Source of the DNA: Pseudomonadota bacterium
Lineage (GTDB): Bacteria > Desulfobacterota > Desulfobulbia > Desulfobulbales > SURF-16
NCBI GenBank assembly: GCA_018822545.1
Contig: JAHJKA010000066.1
Coordinates: 26,260-90,259, forward strand
Direction of reading: 5' to 3'
DNA: 64,000 nucleotides
The stretch's first letter is position 1; each line of letters starts with the position of its first letter. The translations under genes were made by a program, and so were the position numbers. The notes under the pieces are model-generated. The model had not been told where the DNA came from. It worked only from the letters and a program-made list of their open reading frames with translations, and did not search any database. Positions 44,951 through 53,796 of the stretch are shown here, one piece after another.

Positions 44951-47347
44951 TTATGGGGTGTCTGCCGGGGACAAATTGTACTTGCTGATTTTGCGGCGCA
45001 GGGTGTCTTTGGAGATGCCCAAATCACGACAGGTTGCCATCTTTTTCCAGTTGTTTTTGATCAGCGATGTTGCGATGGCAGTTTTCTCGAGGTCTTCCAG
45101 GGATTGGGAGGTTCCTATCATGGGGATGATGCTGGAAAGGTTTTGTTTATTGCTAAGGCTCGGTGCAAAGGGTTCAGGGAGATGTTCGGGCTGGATAAAA
45201 CCACCAGGGCAGAGGATAAAGGCATATTCAATGATATTTTCAAGTTCACGGATATTGCCGGGGAAATTGTAATGCATGAGGATGGCCCGGGCCTCGTCGG
45301 AGATACCAACGATATCCTTACCCTGCTGGGCGCTGAATTTGGAGGTAAAATGTTCGATGAGAAGAGGGATGTCCTCCATTCTTTCGCGCAGGGGTGGGAG
45401 TTGTATTTTGACAACGTTGAGGCGATAAAAGAGATCTTCGCGGAAGGCATCTTCCTTGACAAGGGCCTGCAGGTCGCGGTTGGTGGCCGTAATGATGCGG
45501 ACATCGGCCTTAACAGGTTCGTTTGAACCCAGGGGCTCATAGATTTTTTGTTGTAATACCCTGAGGAGTTTTACCTGCAGTGAGGCAGGGATGTCGCCAA
45601 TTTCATCAAGGAAGATGGTGCCGCCCTCGGCAGCGGCAAAGCGCCCCTTTTTGTCCTGTTTGGCATCGGTGAAGGCGCCTGCTTTATAACCAAAGAGCTC
45701 TGATTCCAAAAGTGTGTCCGGCAGAGCGCCGCAGTTAACCGTGACAAAAGGCTTGTTACTGCGGGAAGAAGCGTTGTAAATCGCACGGGCCACAAGTTCT
45801 TTACCTGTACCGCTGTCACCTAAAATAAGAACATTGCTGGGGCTGCGGGCAATTTCAGGCAGGATGTTAAAGATGCGCTGCATGGATGGGCTCTTTGAGA
45901 TAATTTCATCAAAGGTGTAGCGCATGGTGAGCTGTTTTCTGAGACTGTCCAAAACGGAAAGATCACGGAACGTTTCTACGCCGCCGAGGACATTGCCTTC
46001 GTGGTCAAGAAGGGGGGCGGCGCTGATGGAGATGGGTAAACGTTTGCCGTCGCGCGTTTCAATGGAAATGGAACGATTGGTGACGGGTTTACCGCTGTAC
46101 ATTGACTGGGCGATGGCGCAAGATTTGCCGCAGATGGATGAGTGGAAAACATTACTGCAGTAGTTGCCGATGGCGTCATCACGATGCCAGCCGGTGATCG
46201 TTTCGGCGGCCCGGTTAAACGAGGTAATCTGCCAGTTGCGATCCACGGTGAAAACACCGTCGGCAACTGAATCAATAATCATATCATTTTTAATGGAGTC
46301 GGTTATGTCGCGAAAGGTTTCCACGCCGCCGATAACATTACCCTCGTGGTCAAGGAGAGGGGCGGCACTGATTGAAACAGGGACGGTTGAGCCGTCTTTG
46401 TGCTTTACAAAGATGGTGCGATCAATGATTTCCTTGCCGAGGGCAATGGACTGGTTGAGTATGCACTGATCACCGCAAACTGAAGAGTGAAATATGTCGC
46501 TGCATCGTTTGCCGACTACCTCTTCGTTTTTCCAGCCAGTAATAGCCTCGGCAGCCCGATTGAAAGAGGTGATTTGCCAATCCTTGTTCACAGTGAAGAC
46601 GCCATCGGCAACCGAGTCGAGGATAAGGTCGTTTTTCATGGTGGTGGTAATGTCACGGAAGGTTTCAACGCCGCCAATGACATTGCCACCGGGATCAAGC
46701 AGGGGGGCGGCACTAATAGATATGGGAGTTTTATGGCCATCCTTGGTGGTAATTGTCAGGGTGTGGTTGACGATGGTGTTTTTGTCTTGGATGGATTTGG
46801 CAAGGCTACATTGGTCGCCGCACATGCTTGAGTGGAAAATGTCATGGCATTTCTGGCCCAGAACATCTTTACGAAGCCAGCCGGTAATGGTCTCAGCAGC
46901 TTTATTAAAGGAGGTGATATGCCAGTCTCGATCCACGGTGAACACGCCATCGGCCACCGAGTCCATGGCCAGATCATTGGTGTGGCTTGTGTCTTCAACC
47001 TCGCTGAAGGTAATGACAGCACCGTTGGTGTTGCCATTGTCATCTGGTATCGGAATAGCTGAAATTATAACAGCGATGGAGGTGCCGGTGTCGGGGTTAT
47101 CGATAACCATTCTGAAGTTGGTCATGGCACGCCCGGAGGCGAGCGGGCCATAGAGGCTGCACATTTTGGTGAAGCGCTCGTATTGGCTGAAGGCCTCTTG
47201 GCAATTTTTGCCAAGCATTTCCTCTTTTTTGAGGCCGAGGAGTTTTTCGGCGCCCTTGTTGAAAGAGGTTATTTCCCAGTTGCCGTTGACTGTGAAAATG
47301 GCATCGACAACTTTGGTCGGAATAGCTTGTTTGTGGGTAGTGGCCAT
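44951..47347 (-). CDS. sigma54 activator with four Cys-containing PAS domains
   Basis: The 798-residue protein has no receiver. Four PAS domains (about 10-110, 120-235, 240-355, 360-475) precede the AAA+ core (GDSGTGKE, sigma54 loop GAFTDA) and a Fis-type helix-turn-helix (CRDLGISKDTLRRKI). PAS2 to PAS4 are recent duplicates (SVADGVFTV...ITSFNRAAE...GGVETFRD). Each holds C-x7/8-C-x3-C in the form IFHSS-x-CG-x2-C, a plausible metal or Fe-S binding loop. It sits between the two NrfD modules and is a natural candidate for their redox-dependent control. Confidence 0.9.
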   Translation of the reverse strand: MATTHKQAIPTKVVDAIFTVNGNWEITSFNKGAEKLLGLKKEEMLGKNCQEAFSQYERFTKMCSLYGPLASGRAMTNFRMVIDNPDTGTSIAVIISAIPIPDDNGNTNGAVITFSEVEDTSHTNDLAMDSVADGVFTVDRDWHITSFNKAAETITGWLRKDVLGQKCHDIFHSSMCGDQCSLAKSIQDKNTIVNHTLTITTKDGHKTPISISAAPLLDPGGNVIGGVETFRDITTTMKNDLILDSVADGVFTVNKDWQITSFNRAAEAITGWKNEEVVGKRCSDIFHSSVCGDQCILNQSIALGKEIIDRTIFVKHKDGSTVPVSISAAPLLDHEGNVIGGVETFRDITDSIKNDMIIDSVADGVFTVDRNWQITSFNRAAETITGWHRDDAIGNYCSNVFHSSICGKSCAIAQSMYSGKPVTNRSISIETRDGKRLPISISAAPLLDHEGNVLGGVETFRDLSVLDSLRKQLTMRYTFDEIISKSPSMQRIFNILPEIARSPSNVLILGDSGTGKELVARAIYNASSRSNKPFVTVNCGALPDTLLESELFGYKAGAFTDAKQDKKGRFAAAEGGTIFLDEIGDIPASLQVKLLRVLQQKIYEPLGSNEPVKADVRIITATNRDLQALVKEDAFREDLFYRLNVVKIQLPPLRERMEDIPLLIEHFTSKFSAQQGKDIVGISDEARAILMHYNFPGNIRELENIIEYAFILCPGGFIQPEHLPEPFAPSLSNKQNLSSIIPMIGTSQSLEDLEKTAIATSLIKNNWKKMATCRDLGISKDTLRRKISKYNLSPADTP

Positions 47348-47718
47348 GGAATAGCTTGTTGTTGCGAATGGTTATAGGTAGTGACTATCTGTAAATGGTC
47401 TTTTGGTTCGGGTCTTGCGTCATGCTCAAAATGTAAATACGTGTAATATTAAACATAAGCACCCGGAGGGGCATTCGAAGTCTGTGCTGGTTTTGCGCAG
47501 TCCTCGGGGGCTGCGCTTATTCTGATCTCGAACAAAAAAAAATCTCATTTTTGGACAGATACTAAATAGGCTAGTGGGGGAAATCAGGATAACACGAGGA
47601 GAGAGCGGGAATGTATCAACTGATCGTTAACATTCACTTTAGCCTGTAAGGGGTGTCGGGTCAACGATCTTTGCCAGAAAAGGATGATCAATGTTGAGAT
47701 AGGGGATGGGGTATCAGG
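47348..47718. other. intergenic, upstream of the PAS activator
   Basis: No gene, repeat or convincing promoter was recognised. Confidence 0.4.
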
Positions 47719-48084
47719 TTAAAACGTGGTGTGCGTAGCGCGTTGATTACGCTGGTACGCAATAAACTCCTGGAGTTTGGTTTGTTGGTCCTCTGAAAGG
47801 AGGCCGAATTCCAAGGCATGGCGCCAACGATTCTCATTGTCAGGAGAAATTGTTTCTGGGTAAATGAGCGAGCAGGGAATTTGTTCAATCAGCAGGGTTG
47901 AGTTGTCGAGTAGGAGATCTACCTTGAATGCTCCCCTGGGCCAGTCGTTACCAGTGAGGTGGAGAAAGGATAATCCTTTCATGCTGATATCGAGGACTTC
48001 TCCTGATCCGTTAGAGCAATAGAGGAGGGATTGATCGTTTATTTCTATTCTGTCTTCGAAGCGATTATCCTGGGCTGTACGCAT
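47719..48084 (-). CDS. single-domain PilZ protein
   Basis: GAGGAGAAGTT precedes the ATG. The 121-residue protein shows the PilZ pattern: an Arg pair in NRFEDRIEI and DISMKGLSF (DxSxxG), followed by beta strands (DLLLDNS, HALEFGLL). The family binds cyclic di-GMP. It stands alone; a link to the neighbouring redox modules or to the receiver-PilZ protein at 21608 is not shown by sequence. Confidence 0.85.
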   Translation of the reverse strand: MRTAQDNRFEDRIEINDQSLLYCSNGSGEVLDISMKGLSFLHLTGNDWPRGAFKVDLLLDNSTLLIEQIPCSLIYPETISPDNENRWRHALEFGLLSEDQQTKLQEFIAYQRNQRATHTTF

Positions 48085-48547
48085 AACTTCTCCTCGTGAA
48101 AAGAGCTTATTTTGATCAGCTTCAAGCCATATGTAATGTATAGAGCAGATGACGGTTAAAAGTCAAAGCAAAAAAACCTATTTGTTTGAAGTTCTAGCTA
48201 AAATCAGGTTTCGAGAATGGTTAGAATAGGGTAAGAGTGGCTTGTTTTATAATCCCTGGATGTATGGTTTTTTGAGAGAAAATATTCTTGACAGTGGAGG
48301 AGTTTCATGCTTGCATGCATGGCGCAAACTACACATGTGTAGTTTTTGTACTTTGTCATACTTAGATTCATCGTCAATGAGGATCTGGCAGTGAGCCTAT
48401 TAGCAATCTGACGATATGATGGATAAGCAGTTTGTCGATCACAATGAGTGCCCTGTGTGTTCATATGCAATCTGGCCTCGATATATGCTGGTTTGCCTGA
48501 TTCAGGGGCAGGTAAATTTGAAGTTATCTTACTTATGGGAGTAAAGA
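48085..48547. other. regulatory intergenic region before the Fe-S/triheme genes
   Basis: It contains a GGCGCA half-site (48321-48326) running into a 20-bp palindrome. No clear sigma54 site: TGGCCTCGATATATGC has 11 instead of 10 spacer bases. Confidence 0.45.
48326..48345. promoter_or_regulatory. 20-bp perfect palindrome
   Basis: AAACTACACATGTGTAGTTT, about 200 bp upstream of the Fe-S gene. It shares the ACACAT/TGTGT core flavour of the 50-bp palindrome near 34740. Confidence 0.65.
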
Positions 48548-49306
48548 ATGAAAGTTAAAGATTTGGAGAAGCTCAAGAATGAGGGGTTGGAGAATCTGCC
48601 TTCTGGAGAGCGTCGTCGTTTTTTGCAATTCGGCCTTTCTGTCACGGGCGTCTTTTTAGGCGGAACAGTTCTGTCACTGGCCTCTGCTAATAAAGCCCAA
48701 GGTGCCTTGGGTGGAATGAGTCCTGCTAAAAAATTCCCCTATAGTCCTCATTATACGATGGTTATACGTCAAAATCATTGTATTGACTGCGAACGTTGCA
48801 AAGAAGCATGTCAAACCACAAATCATGTTCCAGCTTATGGGTACCGTACTACGATTTTAGAGCAAGCGCGCCCCATTGGTCCTGAAGAGAATGAGAGAAT
48901 TTTCATGCCTGTTCTCTGTAATCATTGTAATCGCCCACCCTGTGTACGCGTTTGTCCGACAACCGCTACTTATAAGGATAAGGTTACCGGCATTGTTATG
49001 ATGGATTATAAGCGCTGCATCGGTTGCAAGACCTGTATGGCTGCTTGTCCTTATAATGCCCGATATTTTAAGGAAGAGAATAGGGCTGTTGATAAGTGTA
49101 ACTTTTGTGTCGATACCAAACTCAAGGAGTCCGGTGGTAAAACCACGGCCTGTGCCGAGGCTTGCCCCGCCAACGTTCGTGTTTTTGGTGATCTCACCGA
49201 TTCCACGAGCAAGGCATATAAGCTGATTCATGCGCCGGAAAAGGTTGTTTGGGTTCTGCGACCTGAGACAGGTGCTCTTCCCAATGTTTTCTATATGAAT
49301 GACTAA
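48548..49306 (+). CDS. Tat-exported 4Fe-4S protein (NrfC/DsrO-like)
   Basis: The 252-residue protein has a Tat signal with ERRRFLQFG about 20 residues in. It has four ferredoxin clusters: CIDCERCKEAC, CNHCNRPPCVRVC, CIGCKTCMAAC and CNFCVDTKL...CAEAC. It would pass electrons between a periplasmic cytochrome and an NrfD-type membrane subunit; the triheme cytochrome is next and an NrfD lies 2 kb downstream. No C-terminal membrane anchor, unlike the HybA-like protein at 35873. Confidence 0.92.
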   Translation: MKVKDLEKLKNEGLENLPSGERRRFLQFGLSVTGVFLGGTVLSLASANKAQGALGGMSPAKKFPYSPHYTMVIRQNHCIDCERCKEACQTTNHVPAYGYRTTILEQARPIGPEENERIFMPVLCNHCNRPPCVRVCPTTATYKDKVTGIVMMDYKRCIGCKTCMAACPYNARYFKEENRAVDKCNFCVDTKLKESGGKTTACAEACPANVRVFGDLTDSTSKAYKLIHAPEKVVWVLRPETGALPNVFYMND

Positions 49307-49446
49307 GGTGTCTTGATCCGCTGATTGTGCAGGGCTATTTTTTTTAAGTAGCTGATACCTTCGATCTTTTGTGTGATGCCAAGATCGATTTACTTAGCAG
49401 GGGCTCCAGGGATAGAAGACCTGCTAAAACATATATGAGGAATGCA

Positions 49447-49881
49447 ATGAAATTTAATGATAAGAGCGCTCAGAGCTTGTTAACTTTGTTGGTGTTTGGC
49501 GCAGTCCTATTCATCTGTGGTGGCCAGGCTGTTGGTGAAGAGTATGACGAGGAGACCTATGGTCCTGAGGCGCCGATTATTTTTGTGAAACCTGTTAAGG
49601 CTGTTGATTTTTCACACAAGGTCCACACCATGGGTGCCGGGCTTGAGTGCGACAGCTGCCATGACGGTATTTTTCAGATGGAGGCGGGCAACGCCGAGCA
49701 GAATGATGATTTCACCATGGAATCTCTCTATGCCGGTAAATATTGCGGTGCATGCCATGACGGAGATATGGCTTTTGCATCCAATAAGCGCTGTACCTTC
49801 TGTCATATCGGCGTGAAGGGTTTTGAGCGTCTTCATAATGACGGTAAGCCTGCTGATGCTGGTCATGGCGGCGGTCATTAA
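49447..49881 (+). CDS. triheme c7-type cytochrome
   Basis: The start at 49447 follows GAGGA; an ATG at 49435 is also in frame. The 144-residue product has a signal peptide and three CXXCH motifs (CDSCH, CGACH, CTFCH). VDFSHKVHTMGAGLECDSCHDGIF and YCGACHDG are typical of c(7)-type triheme cytochromes of electroactive Desulfobacterota. It ends in a His/Gly tail. It follows the 4Fe-4S gene and is the likely periplasmic electron carrier for that module. A terminator follows. Confidence 0.9.
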   Translation: MKFNDKSAQSLLTLLVFGAVLFICGGQAVGEEYDEETYGPEAPIIFVKPVKAVDFSHKVHTMGAGLECDSCHDGIFQMEAGNAEQNDDFTMESLYAGKYCGACHDGDMAFASNKRCTFCHIGVKGFERLHNDGKPADAGHGGGH

Positions 49882-49912
49882 GATAATGTAGTTATTGGTT
49901 GTCTTGTTTGTG

Positions 49913-49960
49913 GAGAAGGTAGGGGGGGCTTGTGTAAGTCGCCCTACCTTCTCTTTGTTA
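49913..49960 (+). terminator. intrinsic terminator of the triheme cytochrome gene
   Basis: A 12-bp stem GAGAAGGTAGGG/CCCTACCTTCTC is followed by a short T-rich stretch (TTTGTTATTTTT). It separates the Fe-S/triheme genes from the downstream NrfD gene. Confidence 0.85.
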
Positions 49961-50320
49961 TTTTTAGCACTTTGATTTTCTCTTTTAGGGAACAGTTCCC
50001 CTTTCTCTCTTTTGTCTGTTTCTTTGAGCGTTCGTTCACATCTCTTTTCGGTATTTTTGCCGAGACATCTTGTACATTATCATTTGTATAACTTTCTATA
50101 GGTTTGAGGGTGGGTTTACGCTGCCACTTCTGTAACCAATCATTTGTAGGTTTGGCTCGTACGCGTCTTGTGCTGGCAGAATGGTTACTGGCGTGATTGT
50201 GGACCTTTGTCAGGCTGTCTAAGTGTTCTCTGTTCAGGGAACTCTCTGATCTCATTGTAAAAATAAAATCGCCAATGGCGTGGGTCTTTAGGTGTAGAGC
50301 CCTGTGCGCTCTTGTGTGTT

Positions 50321-50538
50321 GTGTTGACATTGGCGCTGGCGGTGGCGCAATATGCGCCCAAATGTCAACACCTGTCGTGTATATCTTTGATTATATGTAT
50401 TTTATTGTGTATGCCACAAGTCTGTTGCTGGTGTCATATGGGCCTGGTTGCCACTGAAAGACAGCATTTTGCCACAAAAGTGGCGCATTCTGCGCACCAC
50501 CTCTGTGGCGCATGCGGCGCATTGTGCGCCATGTGGTG
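50321..50538. promoter_or_regulatory. GGCGCA dyad cluster upstream of NrfD module 2
   Basis: GGCGCA-N3-TGCGCM occurs at 50344-50358, 50482-50496 and 50516-50530. The first is nested in a larger inverted repeat with TGTTGACATT/AATGTCAACA arms. The same motif lies upstream of NrfD module 1 at 42377. Probable operators of a shared regulator. Confidence 0.6.
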
Positions 50539-50801
50539 TAATTTATATGGATATTATGACTGCCTGTAAGTAGTGGAAATAGATGTTTATATGGATTTCT
50601 TTCAACGCTAATATAAGGGTTTATGGATTTGAGGCTAAAAAAATACGTCGTCATGGCTGTGTTTGGCACATCAGTTGCTATCTAACATAACTAACCAAGA
50701 AAACAGGTAGAACCCTGAAACGAGAAACGCCCACCCATTAACAAATGGGCCTTGAGATTACCTACCAATTTAATCTCAAGTGAAACGACAGGAGGCCGGT
50801 C

Positions 50802-51035
50802 ATGAGTGCCTTAATTCAACTGCTCAGCAAAAACCAGGGATTAAGAGGAAGAGCTGCTTTACTTGCCGCATATGGCAAGCGCTTTGCCCATGTAAGCGAG
50901 GCTTTTTGGTTTACGACCTCTCTGGTGCTGTTTGTTCTCCTCGGTCCCTTTTCTGCCATTGTAGCCCTGATTGGTCTCGGCTCCCTGGCAACGAAGGATC
51001 AGAGGAAGCATTTGCAGAGCCCGGCCAAAGTCTGA
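50802..51035 (+). CDS. small membrane protein of NrfD module 2
   Basis: ACAGGAGGCCGGTC precedes the ATG. The 77-residue protein has a basic N-terminus and a hydrophobic stretch long enough for one or two helices (about residues 35-62, FWFTTSLVLFVLLGP...). It ends in a basic tail. It lies 120 bp before the NrfD gene, mirroring the small membrane gene before NrfD module 1, though the two small proteins are not alike in sequence. Function unknown; accessory subunit is a guess. Confidence 0.7.
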   Translation: MSALIQLLSKNQGLRGRAALLAAYGKRFAHVSEAFWFTTSLVLFVLLGPFSAIVALIGLGSLATKDQRKHLQSPAKV

Positions 51036-51155
51036 TGCTCTTAAGGCAATCACGTTTGGGCGGCGGCCTGCTCGTGATTGTCTCTAAGGGGAAAAAACAA
51101 TGTAGCCGTAAGGTTACCGAAATAAGCTGTCTATTAATTTACAGGAGGAATGAAA

Positions 51156-52340
51156 ATGGCTAACGGATTCTCACTAGCCGCAGTTGCGGAACCAGAGGTG
51201 GCAACACCTAAAATTAATATGGTAACAGGTCTTTTTGCCCTGCTTGCCGTAGCAGGTATTTCAGCCGGACTTTATGCGTTCTATGCCGGCCATCACAATA
51301 TGTACAACAATACCAGGGAAATGCCTTGGGGGATTCTGATCTCCTCCTATGCATTTTTTGCTATTACCTCAACAGGTCTTTGTCTGTTGGCCGCCATCAG
51401 CCACATTTTTGGTGGTAACAAGCTTGCCCCCCTGGCAAACAGGATGGTCTGGCTTTCCATCATCACCATCATCGGTGCTTTCACTATAATTGGTGTGGAA
51501 ATCGAAAATCCCCATCGTATGCTCATCTATAACATCCTGAGCCCCAATCTTACCTCCAACATCTGGTGGATGGGAACTCTCTATGGTATGGCTGTCGGCT
51601 TTATGCTCCTTGAGTTTTATCTCATCCTTAACAAGCAGTACAAGATTGCCTTGACTTTGGGCGTTCTCGGTGCCCTTGCTGAGGTTGCTGCCAACACCAA
51701 TCTAGGGGCTGTTTTTGCAACTCTTTCCGGCCATCCTTTCTGGTATGGTTCTCAGCTGCCGGTTTATTTTCTCTGTAGTGCTTTTATGTCTGGTGCGGCT
51801 GCAGCCATCATGTTCACCAATATGGCTTTCAGAATTCGTAACCGTGAGATTGATGCCACCACCATGGCTGGTATGCAGTCTGCCGGCAAAGTGCTTACCC
51901 TTACCCTGTTCTTGATCTGTGTAGCCACTGCCTGGAGATTTATCTCCTTCTTTGTGGGTGGTGCTGAAGGTGGTCGTGTCGCTGCAATGGCCCTGACCAC
52001 CGGCCCCCTTTCTTTTAATTTCTGGATTTTTGAGATCCTGATCGGTCTGGCCTTTCCCCTTGGTCTGCTTGCCATGACCAAGTTGAAAAGCGCTCCAGCC
52101 ATGACTTTAGCGGCCTTTATGACCCTGGTTGGCCAGTTCTTTTCACGCTATGACCTGGTGGTTGCCGGTCAGCTTGTCCCTCAGTTCTCCGGTTGGGATA
52201 ACCTGCCCACCTACTTCAGCTATGCGCCTTCTGTTTCCGAGTTAATGGTAACCTTCGCTGGAATCGGTGTTGTCGGGGCCACCTTCTTACTGGGAGAGCG
52301 TTTCTTCGGTCGGGCCTTTGACGATCATGGTTCTCACTAA
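51156..52340 (+). CDS. NrfD/PsrC-type quinone membrane subunit (module 2)
   Basis: The second ATG of AGGAGGAATGAAAATG is taken as start. The 394-residue protein has about ten helices and the same blocks as the module 1 paralog: NTREMPWGILISSYAFFA, EIENPHRMLIYNILSPN, SNIWWMGTLYG and FSRYDLVVAG. It should exchange electrons with menaquinone and couple to the 4Fe-4S and triheme proteins encoded upstream. A MerR paralog follows. Confidence 0.92.
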   Translation: MANGFSLAAVAEPEVATPKINMVTGLFALLAVAGISAGLYAFYAGHHNMYNNTREMPWGILISSYAFFAITSTGLCLLAAISHIFGGNKLAPLANRMVWLSIITIIGAFTIIGVEIENPHRMLIYNILSPNLTSNIWWMGTLYGMAVGFMLLEFYLILNKQYKIALTLGVLGALAEVAANTNLGAVFATLSGHPFWYGSQLPVYFLCSAFMSGAAAAIMFTNMAFRIRNREIDATTMAGMQSAGKVLTLTLFLICVATAWRFISFFVGGAEGGRVAAMALTTGPLSFNFWIFEILIGLAFPLGLLAMTKLKSAPAMTLAAFMTLVGQFFSRYDLVVAGQLVPQFSGWDNLPTYFSYAPSVSELMVTFAGIGVVGATFLLGERFFGRAFDDHGSH

Positions 52341-52377
52341 GAAGTAAGCTGTAGAGAAGTATTTCTCCTTGAAAGAT

Positions 52378-52412
52378 GATGGGGAGCCTGCCACAAGGGC
52401 AGGTTCTCCATC
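52378..52412 (+). other. hairpin between NrfD and MerR genes
   Basis: GATGGGGAGCCTGCC pairs with GGCAGGTTCTCCATC (two G-T pairs, 5-nt loop) without a T-tract. It may be a processing or stabilising stem or a weak attenuator before merR. Confidence 0.6.
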
Positions 52413-52442
52413 TCAATCAAAACTTGAAAAAGGTAAGGCATC

Positions 52443-52817
52443 ATGCTCTCAGACAATAAAGCAATCTTTACAATCGGTGTCGCTGCGAAGATGCTGGAGG
52501 TACACCCCCGAACCCTCCGAATCTACGAGCAGGAAGGATTGATCAGACCAATTAGGAAAGGGAAATGGCGCTATTTTACCATGGATGATATGAAGTGGAT
52601 TGAGTGCCTGCGGAGTATGATTCACGAGCAAGGTATATCCATTGCCGCCATTAAAAAATTGCTCCAGTATACCCCCTGCTGGAACATTACTGAATGCTCC
52701 TTTGATAAGCGCAAGCAATGTACCGCGTTTATGTCTAGCGGTCTGGTGCCAAGAAAAATTGAGATCGAGCAGCCCCAAAAGATTGCGCGCTCTTCTGATG
52801 GCGATGTGGCTGCCTAG
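52443..52817 (+). CDS. MerR-type regulator with Cys-rich sensor segment (module 2)
   Basis: The 124-residue paralog of the 44362 regulator has a MerR helix-turn-helix (IGVAAKMLEVHPRTLRIYEQEGL), the EC-LRSMIHEQGISI linker and PCWNITEC-x7-C. AAAGGTAAGGC precedes the ATG. Shared Cys spacing with the paralog points to a common effector such as a metal or Fe-S cluster. It is short for the family because the C-terminal tail is minimal. Likely regulates the NrfD gene upstream. Confidence 0.87.
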   Translation: MLSDNKAIFTIGVAAKMLEVHPRTLRIYEQEGLIRPIRKGKWRYFTMDDMKWIECLRSMIHEQGISIAAIKKLLQYTPCWNITECSFDKRKQCTAFMSSGLVPRKIEIEQPQKIARSSDGDVAA

Positions 52818-53063
52818 TGCTTGTCGTTTGTCCTTGGGCAGCTGCTATCTTTCTTTCTCATGATTGGCGTTTTGTTAGGTCAATTTCTCTCAAGTTGAGC
52901 TGTATTTTTTTTAGCGGCTTTCAGCGCAATTCTCTGTAATCGTTCGATATCTCACCACTTCATTGTGGAGATTTGATTCTCCTTTTGATAACTTCGTCCC
53001 TTGTCCCCTGGACGATAATAAGCCATAGTTGTATATGGATATTTTTTCAAATGGGAGAGGGTG

Positions 53064-53603
53064 ATGCGCTACGATTTTTTAGGTCCTTTTGTCTCTGTTT
53101 TTGTTTTTGTCATTCTCCTGGGCGGTTCCGGGTGTGCACGGCATGAAATACGTTACATGGAGACCACAGGCTATTGTGGCTGCCAAGAGTGTTGTGAATG
53201 GCAACGGGGTAGTTGGGCATTTCTCAAGCTGAACTTTTGGGATCGCTATATCAGCAAGGGCAAAAATAAAGGTGGGGACTATAGCGGGAAAACCGCCAGT
53301 GGCGCAGAGCCGCAAGAAGTCTATGCAGGTCTTTTTTCTGTGGATAGCATGACCAATCCGTGGAAGATTCCTTTTCGCGTTGTTCTGCCCTGGTTGTGGT
53401 TGTCTGAATACGGCACCATTGCTGCCGATACCCACTATTATCCCTTTGGAACCAAAATTAAGATTCCTGGTTATGGCTGGGGCGAGGTGACCGATCGTGG
53501 TGGAGCCATCAAAGGGCCCAATAGGCTCGATCTTTATTTTGCGTCCCACCAGGATGCCCTCAGGTGGGGGCGCAGAAGTCTTCAGGTTCGGATAAAACGT
53601 TGA
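53064..53603 (+). CDS. 3D-domain lipoprotein
   Basis: The 179-residue lipoprotein (lipobox GSGC) contains TGYCGCQECCEW and a C-terminal 3D domain with its Asp residues: GTIAADTHYYPFGTKI, VTDRGG and NRLDLYFASHQDAL. The 3D domain is the double-psi barrel shared with MltA-type lytic transglycosylases and Bacillus resuscitation/YabE-like proteins, so it may act on peptidoglycan. GGGAGAGG precedes the ATG; a GTG one codon earlier is possible. Confidence 0.85.
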   Translation: MRYDFLGPFVSVFVFVILLGGSGCARHEIRYMETTGYCGCQECCEWQRGSWAFLKLNFWDRYISKGKNKGGDYSGKTASGAEPQEVYAGLFSVDSMTNPWKIPFRVVLPWLWLSEYGTIAADTHYYPFGTKIKIPGYGWGEVTDRGGAIKGPNRLDLYFASHQDALRWGRRSLQVRIKR

Positions 53604-53796
53604 TTTTTAACGAGGCAATCATGCCGGATAAATCTATTGAAGAAAAGTGTTCTAAGTTTAGAATTGTGCTGAAAAGCTGCCTGAAGAGATAAAAAGAGTG
53701 TTGGTTGCATGGGCGTTACAGGGGGGGAAGGGACCTGCGATACTCTTGCAGAATTCTTGGCAGGAAATTTCCTTCACTGTTGAAAGCCGAGAGACT

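Larger units (their letters stand above)
49882..50801. other. repeat-rich intergenic region before NrfD module 2
   Basis: It holds a terminator, a spaced inverted repeat (50321-50371) and three GGCGCA-N3-TGCGC dyads. A minus-strand frame at 49944-50330 lacks a ribosome site and family features. Confidence 0.55.

Noticed and set aside
48466..48490. TGGCCTCGATATATGC as sigma54 promoter of the Fe-S gene
   Set aside because: Spacer between GG and GC is 11, not 10, and the -12 element is poor.
49944..50330. Minus-strand frame of 128 codons, basic and polar
   Set aside because: Could be a remnant, but lacks a start signal and family resemblance and overlaps a terminator and repeat region.
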